NCBI GenBank assembly: GCA_019323525.1
Contig: JAHWHD010000007.1
Coordinates: 1-11,911, forward strand
Length of the DNA: 11,911 bases
Direction: 5' to 3'
DNA from: Candidatus Woesearchaeota archaeon
GTDB lineage: Archaea > Nanobdellota > Nanobdellia > Woesearchaeales > JAHWHD01
In this document: positions 5,436 through 11,911 of the stretch, piece by piece
Layout of the letters: every line of letters begins with the position of its first letter
Position numbering within the stretch: the stretch's first letter is position 1
Made by a program: the position numbers and the translations under genes
The notes under the pieces: generated by a model
Told to the model about the DNA's origin: nothing
Seen by the model: the letters and a program-made list of their open reading frames with translations, nothing else
The model's database searches: none

Positions 5436-6734
5436 TTAAATAAGAATCCAGCATAGTACAAATAACGAACAAAGGGCTAATGCTGTAGGTAACAAGCCGA
5501 GTTTTGCCATGTCTTTTATCTTGATATTTGCTTTGTTAAAGGCTATTGCGTTAGGTGCTGTAGCGCTTGGCAGCATGAATGCCATTGATACCCCTATTGC
5601 CATAGGTATGACTAATGCTGCAGGTGCGACTCCTATACCTGTTGCGATCCCTACCAGGACAGGTGCCATTATTGCTGCTGTTGCTGTGTTCTGGATGAAC
5701 TGTGTTATCAATAAAGATAATACTACAAAACCAAATGCTATCCATAATGGACTTTGTAGACCTGTAATAGTAAGGAATGATTGTGCTAACCATAAAGCTG
5801 CTCCTGTTGTCTGTAAAGCGTAGCCTAATGAAATGGCTCCTCCTACAAGGAACACAACTCCCCAGTCTGTCTTTTTTGCAAAGTATTTCCAGTCATAAAC
5901 TGTTAACAATAGGGCTAGGCCGCCTAGAAGTCCTATTGTTATTGTTGAGATGTTGTGCAGAGGTGAGGTGAACCATAATGCTAGTGTTGCCAGTATGATT
6001 ATAGAAGCTGTCTTTTCTTTTTTTGAGATTTTTGGAAGTTTTTTGGTTCTTATCTTAATGCACTTTGATCTAGGTTTGAAGTAAAGGTAGAATGATAGGT
6101 ATAGTAATCCGAGCATAACCAGCATGAATGGAAACCCTACAATAAACCATTGGTTGAAGTTTAGCTGCAGTACATCTGCTGCTATAATGTTAGGAGGTGT
6201 TCCTATCAATAGACCTATGCCGCCTATGTTTGCTGAGAATGCTGTTATTATGAACAAAGGTACCTTGCTCATCTTTGTCTTGTTTGCGATCCTTGCGACA
6301 ATAGGCAGCATTAAGAGAGTGGTGGTGGTGTTTGTCATTATCATCGACAGCAAAGCTGTTATTCCTATAATGCCTAACAGTATTGTGCTTTCTTTTTTAC
6401 AATGTTTTAGGAAGTAGTTAGCTATTCTTTTATCCAGGCCAGATGCCATCAAGCCGAATGCTATAAGGAAGCCTATTATTACCAAGAACAATGCTGAAGA
6501 TCCAAAACCTGAAAGAGCTTCTAAAGGAGATACAGTTCCTGTAAGCATTAACATGAATATTACGGCTATGGCTGTTATTGCTATGTTTATGGTTTCAGTT
6601 GCCCATAGGTAAGCTGTTATCAGGAAGATTATGATAGCTTTCCATGCTGCTGGTGATAATCCTGAAGGTTGTACTAGGAAGTATAACAGTATGAAGAACA
6701 GTACTGGTAATAGTTTTGTGATAAGTTTTTTCAT
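5436..6734 (-). CDS. SLC13/DASS-family permease (dicarboxylate, sulfate or related anion)
   Basis: A 432-aa membrane transporter with about a dozen hydrophobic segments, of the divalent anion:Na+ symporter type. Family marks seen: GGIGLLIGTPPN (171-182), the two-fold repeated substrate loops TNTTTT (134-139) and QNTATA (348-353), and MLPSATAPNAIAF (387-399) near the end. In characterised DASS proteins the two loops are SNT motifs that hold Na+ and substrate. Here the Ser is Thr in the first and Gln in the second, so the substrate cannot be named safely. The frame is open up to 6896, but that would run through the divergent dtdA start. The ATG at 6734 (MKKLITKLLPVLFF) gives a normal N-terminus before TM1 and lies about 35 nt from a TATA box. 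The gene is transcribed divergently from dtdA. Confidence 0.88.
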   Translation of the reverse strand: MKKLITKLLPVLFFILLYFLVQPSGLSPAAWKAIIIFLITAYLWATETINIAITAIAVIFMLMLTGTVSPLEALSGFGSSALFLVIIGFLIAFGLMASGLDKRIANYFLKHCKKESTILLGIIGITALLSMIMTNTTTTLLMLPIVARIANKTKMSKVPLFIITAFSANIGGIGLLIGTPPNIIAADVLQLNFNQWFIVGFPFMLVMLGLLYLSFYLYFKPRSKCIKIRTKKLPKISKKEKTASIIILATLALWFTSPLHNISTITIGLLGGLALLLTVYDWKYFAKKTDWGVVFLVGGAISLGYALQTTGAALWLAQSFLTITGLQSPLWIAFGFVVLSLLITQFIQNTATAAIMAPVLVGIATGIGVAPAALVIPMAIGVSMAFMLPSATAPNAIAFNKANIKIKDMAKLGLLPTALALCSLFVLCWILI

Positions 6735-6765
6735 TCTCTTTTTTATGTTATTTTTATTTTGTGTA

Positions 6766-6773
6766 TATTTATA
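6766..6773 (-). promoter_or_regulatory. TATA-box candidate for the DASS permease
   Basis: On the minus strand TATAAATA is centred about 35 nt upstream of the chosen ATG, predicting a leader of roughly 10 nt. The 124-bp divergent region (6735-6858) is nearly all A/T, so this is only a best guess. An AAAAATAATAAAAAT stretch near 6824-6838 could serve dtdA on the plus strand. Confidence 0.4.
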
Positions 6774-6858
6774 TTTTGTTATTATTTTATCTTTTAAAAT
6801 ATAATAAACAATAAAATAACCAAAAATAATAAAAATAACCAATAAAAAAAGTATATCC

Positions 6859-7713
6859 ATGACAATAGCAATCATAATATCAACAACAAAGAGCAAGATT
6901 GATGGTATGCCTGATTATGCAGGTGCAGGGATAAAGGAGAAACTTATCGAGACCTTTGAATTTAAAAAAACAGCAGATGTGTTTGATGATGAAGCAGTTT
7001 ATGTTCTTGATGATTCCGGTATAGGAGAAGAGGTTAAGATATATACTGTTAAAGGAGAGTGCATATTCCATGAAGAGCTTGACAAGAGGATTGATGCCTC
7101 GCTTTTTATATTTGCAACAACACACTCTGCTGCTTCTGGGATTGCTTCTCTTAGTGTGCATACTCAGGGTAACTGGGGTGGTGAAGCTACGTACGGAGGC
7201 AGGCCAAGGACTTTGGCAGTTGCGCCTGCTTCACTGTTAAAAAAGTGTATGCTGTATCTGGTGAAGTTTAAAGGTGACTTGGAGTATGATATTGTGCAAG
7301 AGGTAACACACCACGGTCCTGACCTTGAAAAACCTTGCATGTTTATCGAGATTGGCTCTAGTGAGAAGCAGTGGAAAGATGAGAGGGCTGCAGAGATTAT
7401 TGCAAAGACTATAATTGCTGCTCTAAGAGACAAGACTGAGTATAAAGCTGCTGTTGGTGTTGGAGGTCTTCATACTACGCCTAACTTTAAGAAGATAATA
7501 CTAGGAGATGAGGTTGCTATCGGTCATGTCTGTCCTAAGTATATGATTGAGAGTTTTGATTCTGATATGTTAGATCAGGCTATTGAGAAAACAGTGCCTA
7601 AGCCATCGCTGATTATACTTGACTGGAAAGGGTTGGGAGCTGGTAACAAGGATAGGGTAAAAGAGATTTGTGAGAAGTCTGGTTTAGAGGTTAAGAGGAC
7701 TAGTGATTTCTAA
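6859..7713 (+). CDS. dtdA: D-aminoacyl-tRNA deacylase, archaeal/plant type (DTD2/GEK1)
   Basis: A 284-aa soluble enzyme that hydrolyses D-amino acids from mischarged tRNA, a translation proofreading step. Family blocks appear in the expected order: FATTHSAASG (85-94), LSVHTQGNWG (98-107) with the following YGG, VTHHGP (149-154) continuing into FIEIGSSEKQW (162-172), VGVGGLHTTPNF (199-210), then AIGHVCPKY (220-228), and DWKG (255-258) near the C-terminus. The length agrees with archaeal DtdA proteins (about 270-290). The conserved His of the GGxH loop (H205) is kept, though the neighbouring residues often seen as YAP are TTP here. It starts at ATG 6859 (MTIAIIISTT) without a visible ribosome site, consistent with a leaderless or very short-leader mRNA. 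It stands alone, convergent with the YhhQ-like gene 17 bp downstream. Confidence 0.95.
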   Translation: MTIAIIISTTKSKIDGMPDYAGAGIKEKLIETFEFKKTADVFDDEAVYVLDDSGIGEEVKIYTVKGECIFHEELDKRIDASLFIFATTHSAASGIASLSVHTQGNWGGEATYGGRPRTLAVAPASLLKKCMLYLVKFKGDLEYDIVQEVTHHGPDLEKPCMFIEIGSSEKQWKDERAAEIIAKTIIAALRDKTEYKAAVGVGGLHTTPNFKKIILGDEVAIGHVCPKYMIESFDSDMLDQAIEKTVPKPSLIILDWKGLGAGNKDRVKEICEKSGLEVKRTSDF

Positions 7714-7730
7714 AAAAAAATGAAAAAAAA
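7713..7730 (-). terminator. Oligo-T terminator candidate for the YhhQ-like gene
   Basis: Directly after the stop codon of the minus-strand transporter come two T-runs, TTTTTTTT and TTTTTTTTT, separated by CA. T-runs of this kind act as archaeal transcription terminators. On the plus strand the same DNA is A-rich, so it offers no equivalent signal for dtdA. Confidence 0.6.
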
Positions 7731-8423
7731 TTATTCTGGTAAAGCTTTAGGTTTGAAACGGGTGTAGTAACCCTTGACAAGATATATGAACGGTGTGTCC
7801 AGTGCAGCTATCACGAATTTTACAGTGAAGTTGCTTATAATCAAAGGCACTATTGGAAAAGCTCCGAAAAAAGCCAGCGGAATAAAGATTATGCTGTCAA
7901 TCACTTGGCTTACAGCTGTTGAGAAGTTGTTCCTTATCCACAGATGTTTTCCTTTTGTCTTCTTTTTCCAGAAATGGAAAGCCCATACGTCGTGAGATTG
8001 TGCAATAATGTATGCGACTAACGACGCAAAAGTGATTCTTGCAGTTGTGCCTAGTGTCTGGACAAACGCTTCCTGGCCTTGCCATAAAGGTGCTGCTTGC
8101 CAGTTAATGGCGACCCATACTGCGAATAAAAGCAATAGGTCTGCGATGAATCCTGCCCAAACAGCTTTCTGAGCCATCTTCTTACCCCAGAATTCTGAGA
8201 TGATGTCAGTCAGAAAGAATGTGACTGAGAATACTATGATACATGAAGGTACTGTGAATGAACCGAATGTGACCAGCTTGTTAGCTGTTACTGCTGTTAT
8301 GACTATTGCAGCTGCATACAGTCCTATCAAATATTCTACCCCTTTATGGCCGGCAACCATCGCTGCAATTGTTGATATTGCCAGTGTGATGCAGATCCAA
8401 ATTATGATTGTGATAATTTCCAT
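7731..8423 (-). CDS. yhhQ: Queuosine/archaeosine precursor transporter, YhhQ (VUT) family
   Basis: A 230-aa membrane protein with about six hydrophobic segments. Family blocks: TANK (46-49), DIISEFWGKKMAQKAVWAGF (73-92), ITFASLVAYIIAQSHD (130-145), LWIRNNFSTAVSQVIDSIIF (161-180), and KFVIAALDTPFIY (202-214). Members characterised in bacteria import 7-deazaguanine precursors for queuosine. In an archaeon the likely use is salvage of a precursor for archaeosine in tRNA, but no tRNA-modification gene lies in this window, so the substrate is inferred. ATG 8423 follows a full AAGGAGGT ribosome site (8435-8428) by 4 nt. Position 8467-8480 offers a TATA box giving a leader of about 25 nt. It is divergent from a TrmB-family regulator. 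Confidence 0.9.
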   Translation of the reverse strand: MEIITIIIWICITLAISTIAAMVAGHKGVEYLIGLYAAAIVITAVTANKLVTFGSFTVPSCIIVFSVTFFLTDIISEFWGKKMAQKAVWAGFIADLLLLFAVWVAINWQAAPLWQGQEAFVQTLGTTARITFASLVAYIIAQSHDVWAFHFWKKKTKGKHLWIRNNFSTAVSQVIDSIIFIPLAFFGAFPIVPLIISNFTVKFVIAALDTPFIYLVKGYYTRFKPKALPE

Positions 8424-8427
8424 TTTT

Positions 8428-8480
8428 ACCTCCTTAATTGTGATGTATTAGTGGTTACTTCTGGAGTTTAATTATTTAAG
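8428..8480 (-). promoter_or_regulatory. Promoter (CTTAAATAATT) and strong ribosome site of the YhhQ-like gene
   Basis: On the minus strand a TATA-like CTTAAATAATT (about 8480-8470) predicts a start near 8448. The leader then carries AAGGAGGT (8435-8428), a complete Shine-Dalgarno match placed just before ATG 8423. The neighbouring regulator gene, in contrast, appears leaderless. Confidence 0.6.
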
Positions 8481-8497
8481 TGTCCCTCTAGGGGGCA
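8481..8497. promoter_or_regulatory. G/C-rich imperfect palindrome, putative shared operator
   Basis: TGTCCCTCTAGGGGGCA stands out in an AT-rich 116-bp divergent region. Ends TG...CA and the CCC...GGG blocks are symmetric about the middle T; three inner pairs mismatch. It lies between the two divergent TATA boxes, touching the upstream element of both, where a bound regulator could affect both genes. It does not resemble the TATCAC-N4-GTGATA motif known for Thermococcales TrmB-like regulators. Confidence 0.45.
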
Positions 8498-8502
8498 ATT
8501 AA

Positions 8503-8518
8503 CGAAGGTTTTATATAT
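8503..8518 (+). promoter_or_regulatory. BRE/TATA promoter for the TrmB-family gene
   Basis: CGAAGG followed by TTTTATATAT forms a BRE/TATA pair centred about 26 nt upstream of ATG 8540, predicting a leaderless message. There is no ribosome site between them, which agrees. Confidence 0.65.
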
Positions 8519-8539
8519 CGCGGCAGCTTTCTTTATGTT

Positions 8540-9298
8540 ATGGACTTGAAAGATTTAAGGAAGATTGGTCTGACAGATGGGGAGATTAGGGTGTATAATG
8601 CTCTGCTAGAATTAGGTGAATCCACTAGAACAGTGCTAGCTAAACGCTCAGGTATATCGCCATCGAAGATATACGATGTAGCTAATAGGCTTTTGGAGAA
8701 AGGAATAGTATCATCTGTCAAGAAGAATGGGGTTCTTCATTTCAGTGCAGTTGATCCGAAACGTCTTAAGGATTTTATACATAAGAAAGAGCTCGAGATA
8801 AAAAAAGAGAAAGACATTGTTGATGAAATATTGCCTCAACTCTTGCTAAAATATAAAAAAACAGAAGAAAGTGCTGATGTTGAGGTCCTGTACGGATGGG
8901 AGGGTATGAAGACTGCGTTTAATGAGATTGCGACTACTTTGGGAAGAGGAGATGTTAACCATGTCCTTGGAGCTAGCATGGGTCAGATGCCTAAACAGGC
9001 AGACATATTCTTTTTGCAGTACTATCGTAAGGTTGAAAAAGCAGGTTATGCAGTAAAGATTATCTTTAACGAGAATGTTAGGGGCAATGTTAAAAGAACT
9101 GGGTATTTTTCCAAGAGTAAGAGGCATGAAGTCAGGTATTTACACCAGGATACATTTACTGAGATAAATGTATACAAGGATAATGTTTTGATGATCATGC
9201 TGTTGAAACAGCCTATTGTTGTTCGTATCAGGAGCAAAGAGGCTGCTGATTCATTCAGAAAGTTTTTTGGCACTTTATGGAAGCAGGCTGGTACATGA
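8540..9298 (+). CDS. TrmB-family transcriptional regulator
   Basis: A 252-aa cytoplasmic DNA-binding protein. Residues 1-70 are a winged helix-turn-helix of the TrmB type (LTDGEIRVYNALLELGES, then KRSGISPSKIYDVANRLLEKG and a VLHFSAVDPKRL wing end). Residues 74-107 are a charged helix that probably forms a dimerising coiled coil. Residues 112-252 form the effector half, with VEVLYGWEGMKTAFNEI (114-130) typical of TrmB-like C-terminal domains. It is shorter than the roughly 340-aa sugar-binding TrmB proteins, so the maltose-type ligand domain is absent and no sugar can be inferred. The leaderless ATG is fixed by the upstream TATA box. Its stop overlaps the next gene's start (TGATG). It faces the YhhQ-like transporter and may regulate it and itself, which is inference from position. 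Confidence 0.9.
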   Translation: MDLKDLRKIGLTDGEIRVYNALLELGESTRTVLAKRSGISPSKIYDVANRLLEKGIVSSVKKNGVLHFSAVDPKRLKDFIHKKELEIKKEKDIVDEILPQLLLKYKKTEESADVEVLYGWEGMKTAFNEIATTLGRGDVNHVLGASMGQMPKQADIFFLQYYRKVEKAGYAVKIIFNENVRGNVKRTGYFSKSKRHEVRYLHQDTFTEINVYKDNVLMIMLLKQPIVVRIRSKEAADSFRKFFGTLWKQAGT

Positions 9299-9711
9299 TG
9301 GATCATGTTGCAGTCATGAAAAAAAAGTGGAAGCTTGTTGATAAGATTCTTAATGGTACAAAGACTATTGAATCAAGGTGGTATAAGAATAAAAAAAAGC
9401 CTTGGAACTGTATAACAAAAGGTGATGTTGTTTATTTTAAAGAGGGATTAGTAAGGGCTAAAGCTATTGTTGATGATGTTATTTTTTATGATAATCTAGA
9501 CTATGATAAAATAAAAACAATAATAACAAAATATCATAAGCAGTTGGGTGTTAATCTTGATTATGCTGACAAGGTTAAGGATAAAAGGTATTGTATTCTT
9601 GTTTTCTTGAAAAATCCTGAGAAAATTGAAGAGTTTGATATTGACAAGAGAGGGTTTGGGAATATGTGTGCTTGGATGGTTGTTGAGGATGTTGATTCTT
9701 TAAGAGCTTGA
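9298..9711 (+). CDS. ASCH-domain protein (PUA-like fold)
   Basis: A 137-aa soluble protein starting at ATG 9298 inside the TrmB stop (TGATG); ATG 9295 is one codon earlier and also possible. The ASCH signature NGTKTIESR (19-27, with G20, K22, E25 and R27) is followed by KGDVVYF (41-47) and VRAKAIVDDV (52-61), the usual strand pattern. ASCH proteins belong to the PUA-like superfamily and bind RNA or nucleosides; at least one bacterial member hydrolyses N4-acetylcytidine. A lysine near the start plus this glutamate could form such a site, but this is inference. The C-terminal half (62-137) is less familiar, with a YDKIKTIITKYHKQLG helix and a final AWMVVEDVDSL strand. Coupling with TrmB suggests a shared regulon. 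Its last 12 bases overlap the end of the opposite-strand MFS gene. Confidence 0.8.
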   Translation: MDHVAVMKKKWKLVDKILNGTKTIESRWYKNKKKPWNCITKGDVVYFKEGLVRAKAIVDDVIFYDNLDYDKIKTIITKYHKQLGVNLDYADKVKDKRYCILVFLKNPEKIEEFDIDKRGFGNMCAWMVVEDVDSLRA

Positions 9712-10884
9712 AATATTAATGTGCCTTTCGTCTATTCTGAAAGCAAATGCTGCAGTTACGATTATAACTCCCATTACAATGAACGATAATATCAGGTTTG
9801 AGTTTGCTATCTTACCTATGACTAGCCTCATTATTAATAGGTATAACGATATAATCATTGATATGATTGAGAGTACAGTTGCCCTGTTGTGGCTGTGGAT
9901 ATGGGTGTTCTGGTATTGGGAGAATAATGGTCCACGAAAATTGTCAAAGCCTTTGTGCAGGATATACCATACGAATGAAAGTACAGGGCCTATAATGAAT
10001 GCCATTGCAAGGAACATGAGTCCTGGCACGATTGTTGCCATGAATATTGTTTTTTTCATTCCTAATTTTCTTTCAATCTTGTATGAGTATCTCATCAGTA
10101 GTGCTCCTAGTAGGATTCCTGCTGCCATCACAATCCCCCAGATAGAGTTCTCAACTCCCGCTATCTTGAAGTATGGTTGAAATAGGAAATAGATTATATG
10201 TGTGAACGGTGCTGTTAACACGAGTAAGAAGATTATCCTTCTAAGCGATTTATTCTCTAAAATGTGCTTGGTGGATTCTTTGAATAGTATCAATGGGCTT
10301 GTCCTTTTTATATCTTTGAATTCTTTAGGTTCCTTTAATGTAAGGGCTATTATGAACGCAATAACAGTTCCGATTACAGATAACCAAATAAGTTTTACAA
10401 ATGTTGCAGGAGAATGGCTTCTTGCAATATACCCGCCTATAGATACTGCAATCATGCTTGCAAACAGGCTGTATGAACCGATCGAGCCCCACACTTTGTT
10501 CATTGTTTTTTCTTCTTTCTTGACTTTTAATGAATCGTAGACGAGGGCTTCAACAGCTCCTGACCTGAACGCAATGCCTATGCCGAACAGTATTTCTATA
10601 ATTATGAATGTAGAGTAAGAAAATGCGTATACTGTCCATATGTTTCCTATTATGTAAAGTAAAGTTAAAATCAGGAGCGAATACTTTCTTCCTATCTTGT
10701 CTGCAATGATCCCTGTCGGAATCTCTGCGACAAGTGCGGTTGCAATTAGAACCGCTTCAAGCGAAACAACCTGGAAAGTGTCAAGGTTTCTTGAAAAATA
10801 GAACAATGTTATGACTGGAGCCAAAAAGAAAAGAGAGTTAAAAAAATATACCACCTTAAGTTTTGTGATGTTGTCAAATCTCAT
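9700..10884 (-). CDS. Major facilitator superfamily transporter
   Basis: A 394-aa membrane permease with about 12 hydrophobic segments in two halves. The loop between TM2 and TM3 carries the MFS motif A, GIIADKIGRKYS (58-69). The halves are joined by a charged loop, LTLKEPKEFKDIKRTS, in the middle. Length fits a single-domain MFS drug or solute exporter, but the substrate cannot be told. The frame opens one codon earlier with TTG, but ATG 10884 is preferred because it overlaps the stop of the upstream exchanger gene as TGATG. It is the third gene of an operon starting beyond the right edge. Its 3' end overlaps the ASCH gene end by 12 bp on the opposite strand, so no separate terminator space exists. 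Confidence 0.88.
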   Translation of the reverse strand: MRFDNITKLKVVYFFNSLFFLAPVITLFYFSRNLDTFQVVSLEAVLIATALVAEIPTGIIADKIGRKYSLLILTLLYIIGNIWTVYAFSYSTFIIIEILFGIGIAFRSGAVEALVYDSLKVKKEEKTMNKVWGSIGSYSLFASMIAVSIGGYIARSHSPATFVKLIWLSVIGTVIAFIIALTLKEPKEFKDIKRTSPLILFKESTKHILENKSLRRIIFLLVLTAPFTHIIYFLFQPYFKIAGVENSIWGIVMAAGILLGALLMRYSYKIERKLGMKKTIFMATIVPGLMFLAMAFIIGPVLSFVWYILHKGFDNFRGPLFSQYQNTHIHSHNRATVLSIISMIISLYLLIMRLVIGKIANSNLILSFIVMGVIIVTAAFAFRIDERHINISSS

Positions 10885-11828
10885 CAAAACACACCATTCA
10901 ACACAAACAACCTAACATATACATAGAACCCAAACAATGCAATCAAGAACGCTGCTTTCTTTTTATCGAAAGAATCCTGGCGTTCAAGGAAGAACAGGAC
11001 AATGAACGTGACTACAAGTAGGAATACCATGTCGAACTTTACAATGCTCTTTTCTACTGCGTATCCTGTGACCATCGCGCCTGCGCCTAATGCTAAGAGC
11101 GGATTTGTTATGTTAGAACCTATCAATGTACCTATTGAAAGTGCCTTTGCCCTTTTTCTTATACCTTGGATTATGACTGCAAGTTCAGGTAATGATGTAC
11201 CTACACCTATCAGGAATATGCCGATAATCGTCTCAGGAACTCCCCATTGTCCTGCAAGAGATACTGCGCTGCTTACAACCTTGCCTGATGAAAAAATCAG
11301 AATCACAAACCCGGCAATAGCAGCAGGTATCCAGAACCAAAGGTTTACCTCAGGAGGTCTTCCTTTTTCCTTGACCTCTTTCAATCGTTTCTCCTGTAGA
11401 TAAATGTATGCAATAAAACCTATGTAGAATGCAACCAGTATTGTTCCTTCGATAGAGGTGATCTTGAAATCTACAAATGCAAACAATAAAAGCAGGGCTG
11501 CGATCACTATCATCCAGCCTTCTCGTTTCTTTGTCTTCTCGTTCATGTAAAGCATATGGAACAATCCAGCAAAACCAAGAAGCAAGGTTATGTTTGCAAT
11601 GTTAGAACCTACAATATTGCCGATTGCAACACCTGCCGCCTGCTTAATACCTGCGCTGATGTTTGTGGCGACTTCTGGCAGGGATGTGCCTATAGCAATC
11701 ACAGTTATCCCGATAAGAAGTTCTGACACGTTAAAGCGTCTTGCGATCTTTCTAAGAGAGGTTATGATAATCTCTGCTGACATAAGAAGTCCTGCGATCC
11801 CAAGTATAAGTATCAGTAGCTCGTACAT
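10884..11828 (-). CDS. CaCA-family cation exchanger (Na+/Ca2+ or K+-dependent type)
   Basis: A 314-aa membrane antiporter of the size and two-fold repeat organisation of the archaeal NCX family (about 10 TM). Alpha-1 repeat: GTSLPEVATNISA (47-59, E52) and GNIVGSNIANI (70-80, N79). Alpha-2 repeat: GTSLPELAVI (210-219, E215) and GTLIGSNITNPLLALG (233-248). The two glutamates are the core Ca2+ ligands known from NCX_Mj. The position that I align with NCX_Mj D240 reads Asn (N242), which may change stoichiometry or ion choice. A cytoplasmic loop, LQEKRLKEVKEKGRPPE (144-160), separates the halves. ATG 11828 overlaps the upstream gene's TGA (TGATG), so the three genes here form one operon. A Ca2+ pump of a different family lies at the other end of the window. 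Confidence 0.93.
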   Translation of the reverse strand: MYELLILILGIAGLLMSAEIIITSLRKIARRFNVSELLIGITVIAIGTSLPEVATNISAGIKQAAGVAIGNIVGSNIANITLLLGFAGLFHMLYMNEKTKKREGWMIVIAALLLLFAFVDFKITSIEGTILVAFYIGFIAYIYLQEKRLKEVKEKGRPPEVNLWFWIPAAIAGFVILIFSSGKVVSSAVSLAGQWGVPETIIGIFLIGVGTSLPELAVIIQGIRKRAKALSIGTLIGSNITNPLLALGAGAMVTGYAVEKSIVKFDMVFLLVVTFIVLFFLERQDSFDKKKAAFLIALFGFYVYVRLFVLNGVF

Positions 11829-11911
11829 CAGACAACAGCCTCTCTTTTAATGAATAAAAGTATAAAGTATAACGGAGCAACGATTATCAGGAGTATGAGT
11901 CCTAGGTAAAA
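11828..11911 (-). CDS. C-terminus of an unidentified membrane protein, cut by right edge
   Basis: An open frame enters from the right edge and ends at TGA 11830-11828, overlapping the exchanger start. The visible 27 residues are a single hydrophobic helix, LGLILLIIVAPLYFILLF, followed by a short basic tail, IKREAVV. This is a typical last transmembrane segment with a cytoplasmic end. The family cannot be told from this fragment. The TGATG overlap indicates it is the upstream gene of the exchanger/MFS operon. Confidence 0.65.
   Translation of the reverse strand, partial: FYLGLILLIIVAPLYFILLFIKREAVV

Noticed and set aside
5381..5461. TTG-initiated extension of the 220-aa orphan
   Set aside because: The extension overlaps its own TATA box and the end of the permease gene; the ATG at 5380 is at the leaderless distance.
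6780..6858. A/T-only stretch as a possible replication origin or repeat array
   Set aside because: There are no iterated origin-recognition boxes or regular repeats, only low-complexity promoter-like DNA between divergent genes.
6735..6896. Upstream extension of the DASS permease frame (54 extra residues)
   Set aside because: It would overlap the start of dtdA on the other strand, is very AT-rich low-complexity sequence, and places the promoter inside the coding region.
1..11911. CRISPR arrays, tRNA or rRNA genes, insertion sequences, C/D-box RNAs
   Set aside because: No regularly spaced repeats, cloverleaf-type inverted repeats, transposase motifs or paired C/D boxes in a suitable arrangement were seen by eye on either strand.

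Overview
The window looks archaeal, most likely from a small-genome lineage such as a DPANN archaeon (Woesearchaeota-like). That lineage is an inference from gene content; no marker gene here settles it. The archaeal signs are a beta-CASP ribonuclease of the aCPSF2 type, the archaeal/plant-type D-aminoacyl-tRNA deacylase, a TrmB-family regulator, an AbrB-like mini-protein, TATA boxes about 26-27 nt upstream of start codons (leaderless transcripts), and strong GAGGTGAT/AAGGAGGT ribosome sites on some genes that are not leaderless. The DNA is AT-rich and tightly packed, with no intergenic stretch above about 165 bp. No tRNA, rRNA, CRISPR array or insertion sequence was seen.

Layout. 1-2405 (-) is a P-type Ca2+-ATPase cut by the left edge. 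In front of it lie a possible 28-codon small ORF, two inverted repeats and a second tiny leader ORF (2408-2570), a leader region that looks regulatory. 2588-4023 (-) holds an AbrB-like mini-protein gene overlapping the aCPSF2-type ribonuclease by ATGA. A divergent promoter region follows, carrying repeated ATACTTAT boxes. 4188-5380 is a group of three unrecognised genes: a leaderless 109-aa gene (+) that abuts, stop to stop, a coupled 220-aa/67-aa pair (-). 5436-6734 (-) is an SLC13/DASS-type anion permease, divergent from dtdA at 6859-7713 (+).

7731-8423 (-) is a YhhQ-type (VUT family) queuosine/archaeosine-precursor transporter. It is divergent from a TrmB-family regulator (8540-9298, +), which overlaps an ASCH-domain protein (9298-9711, +). 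A G/C-rich imperfect palindrome lies between the two TATA boxes. The right end is a membrane-protein operon (-), read from the right edge inward: the C-terminus of an unidentified membrane protein, a CaCA-family cation exchanger, and an MFS transporter, joined by TGATG overlaps.

How the genes fit together. Most of the window is ion and solute transport (Ca2+ pump, cation exchanger, DASS permease, MFS permease, YhhQ) plus RNA and translation quality control (aCPSF2, D-aminoacyl-tRNA deacylase, ASCH protein). The best candidates for something undescribed are the leader in front of the Ca2+-ATPase, the three-gene orphan group, and the YhhQ / TrmB / ASCH cluster with its shared putative operator.
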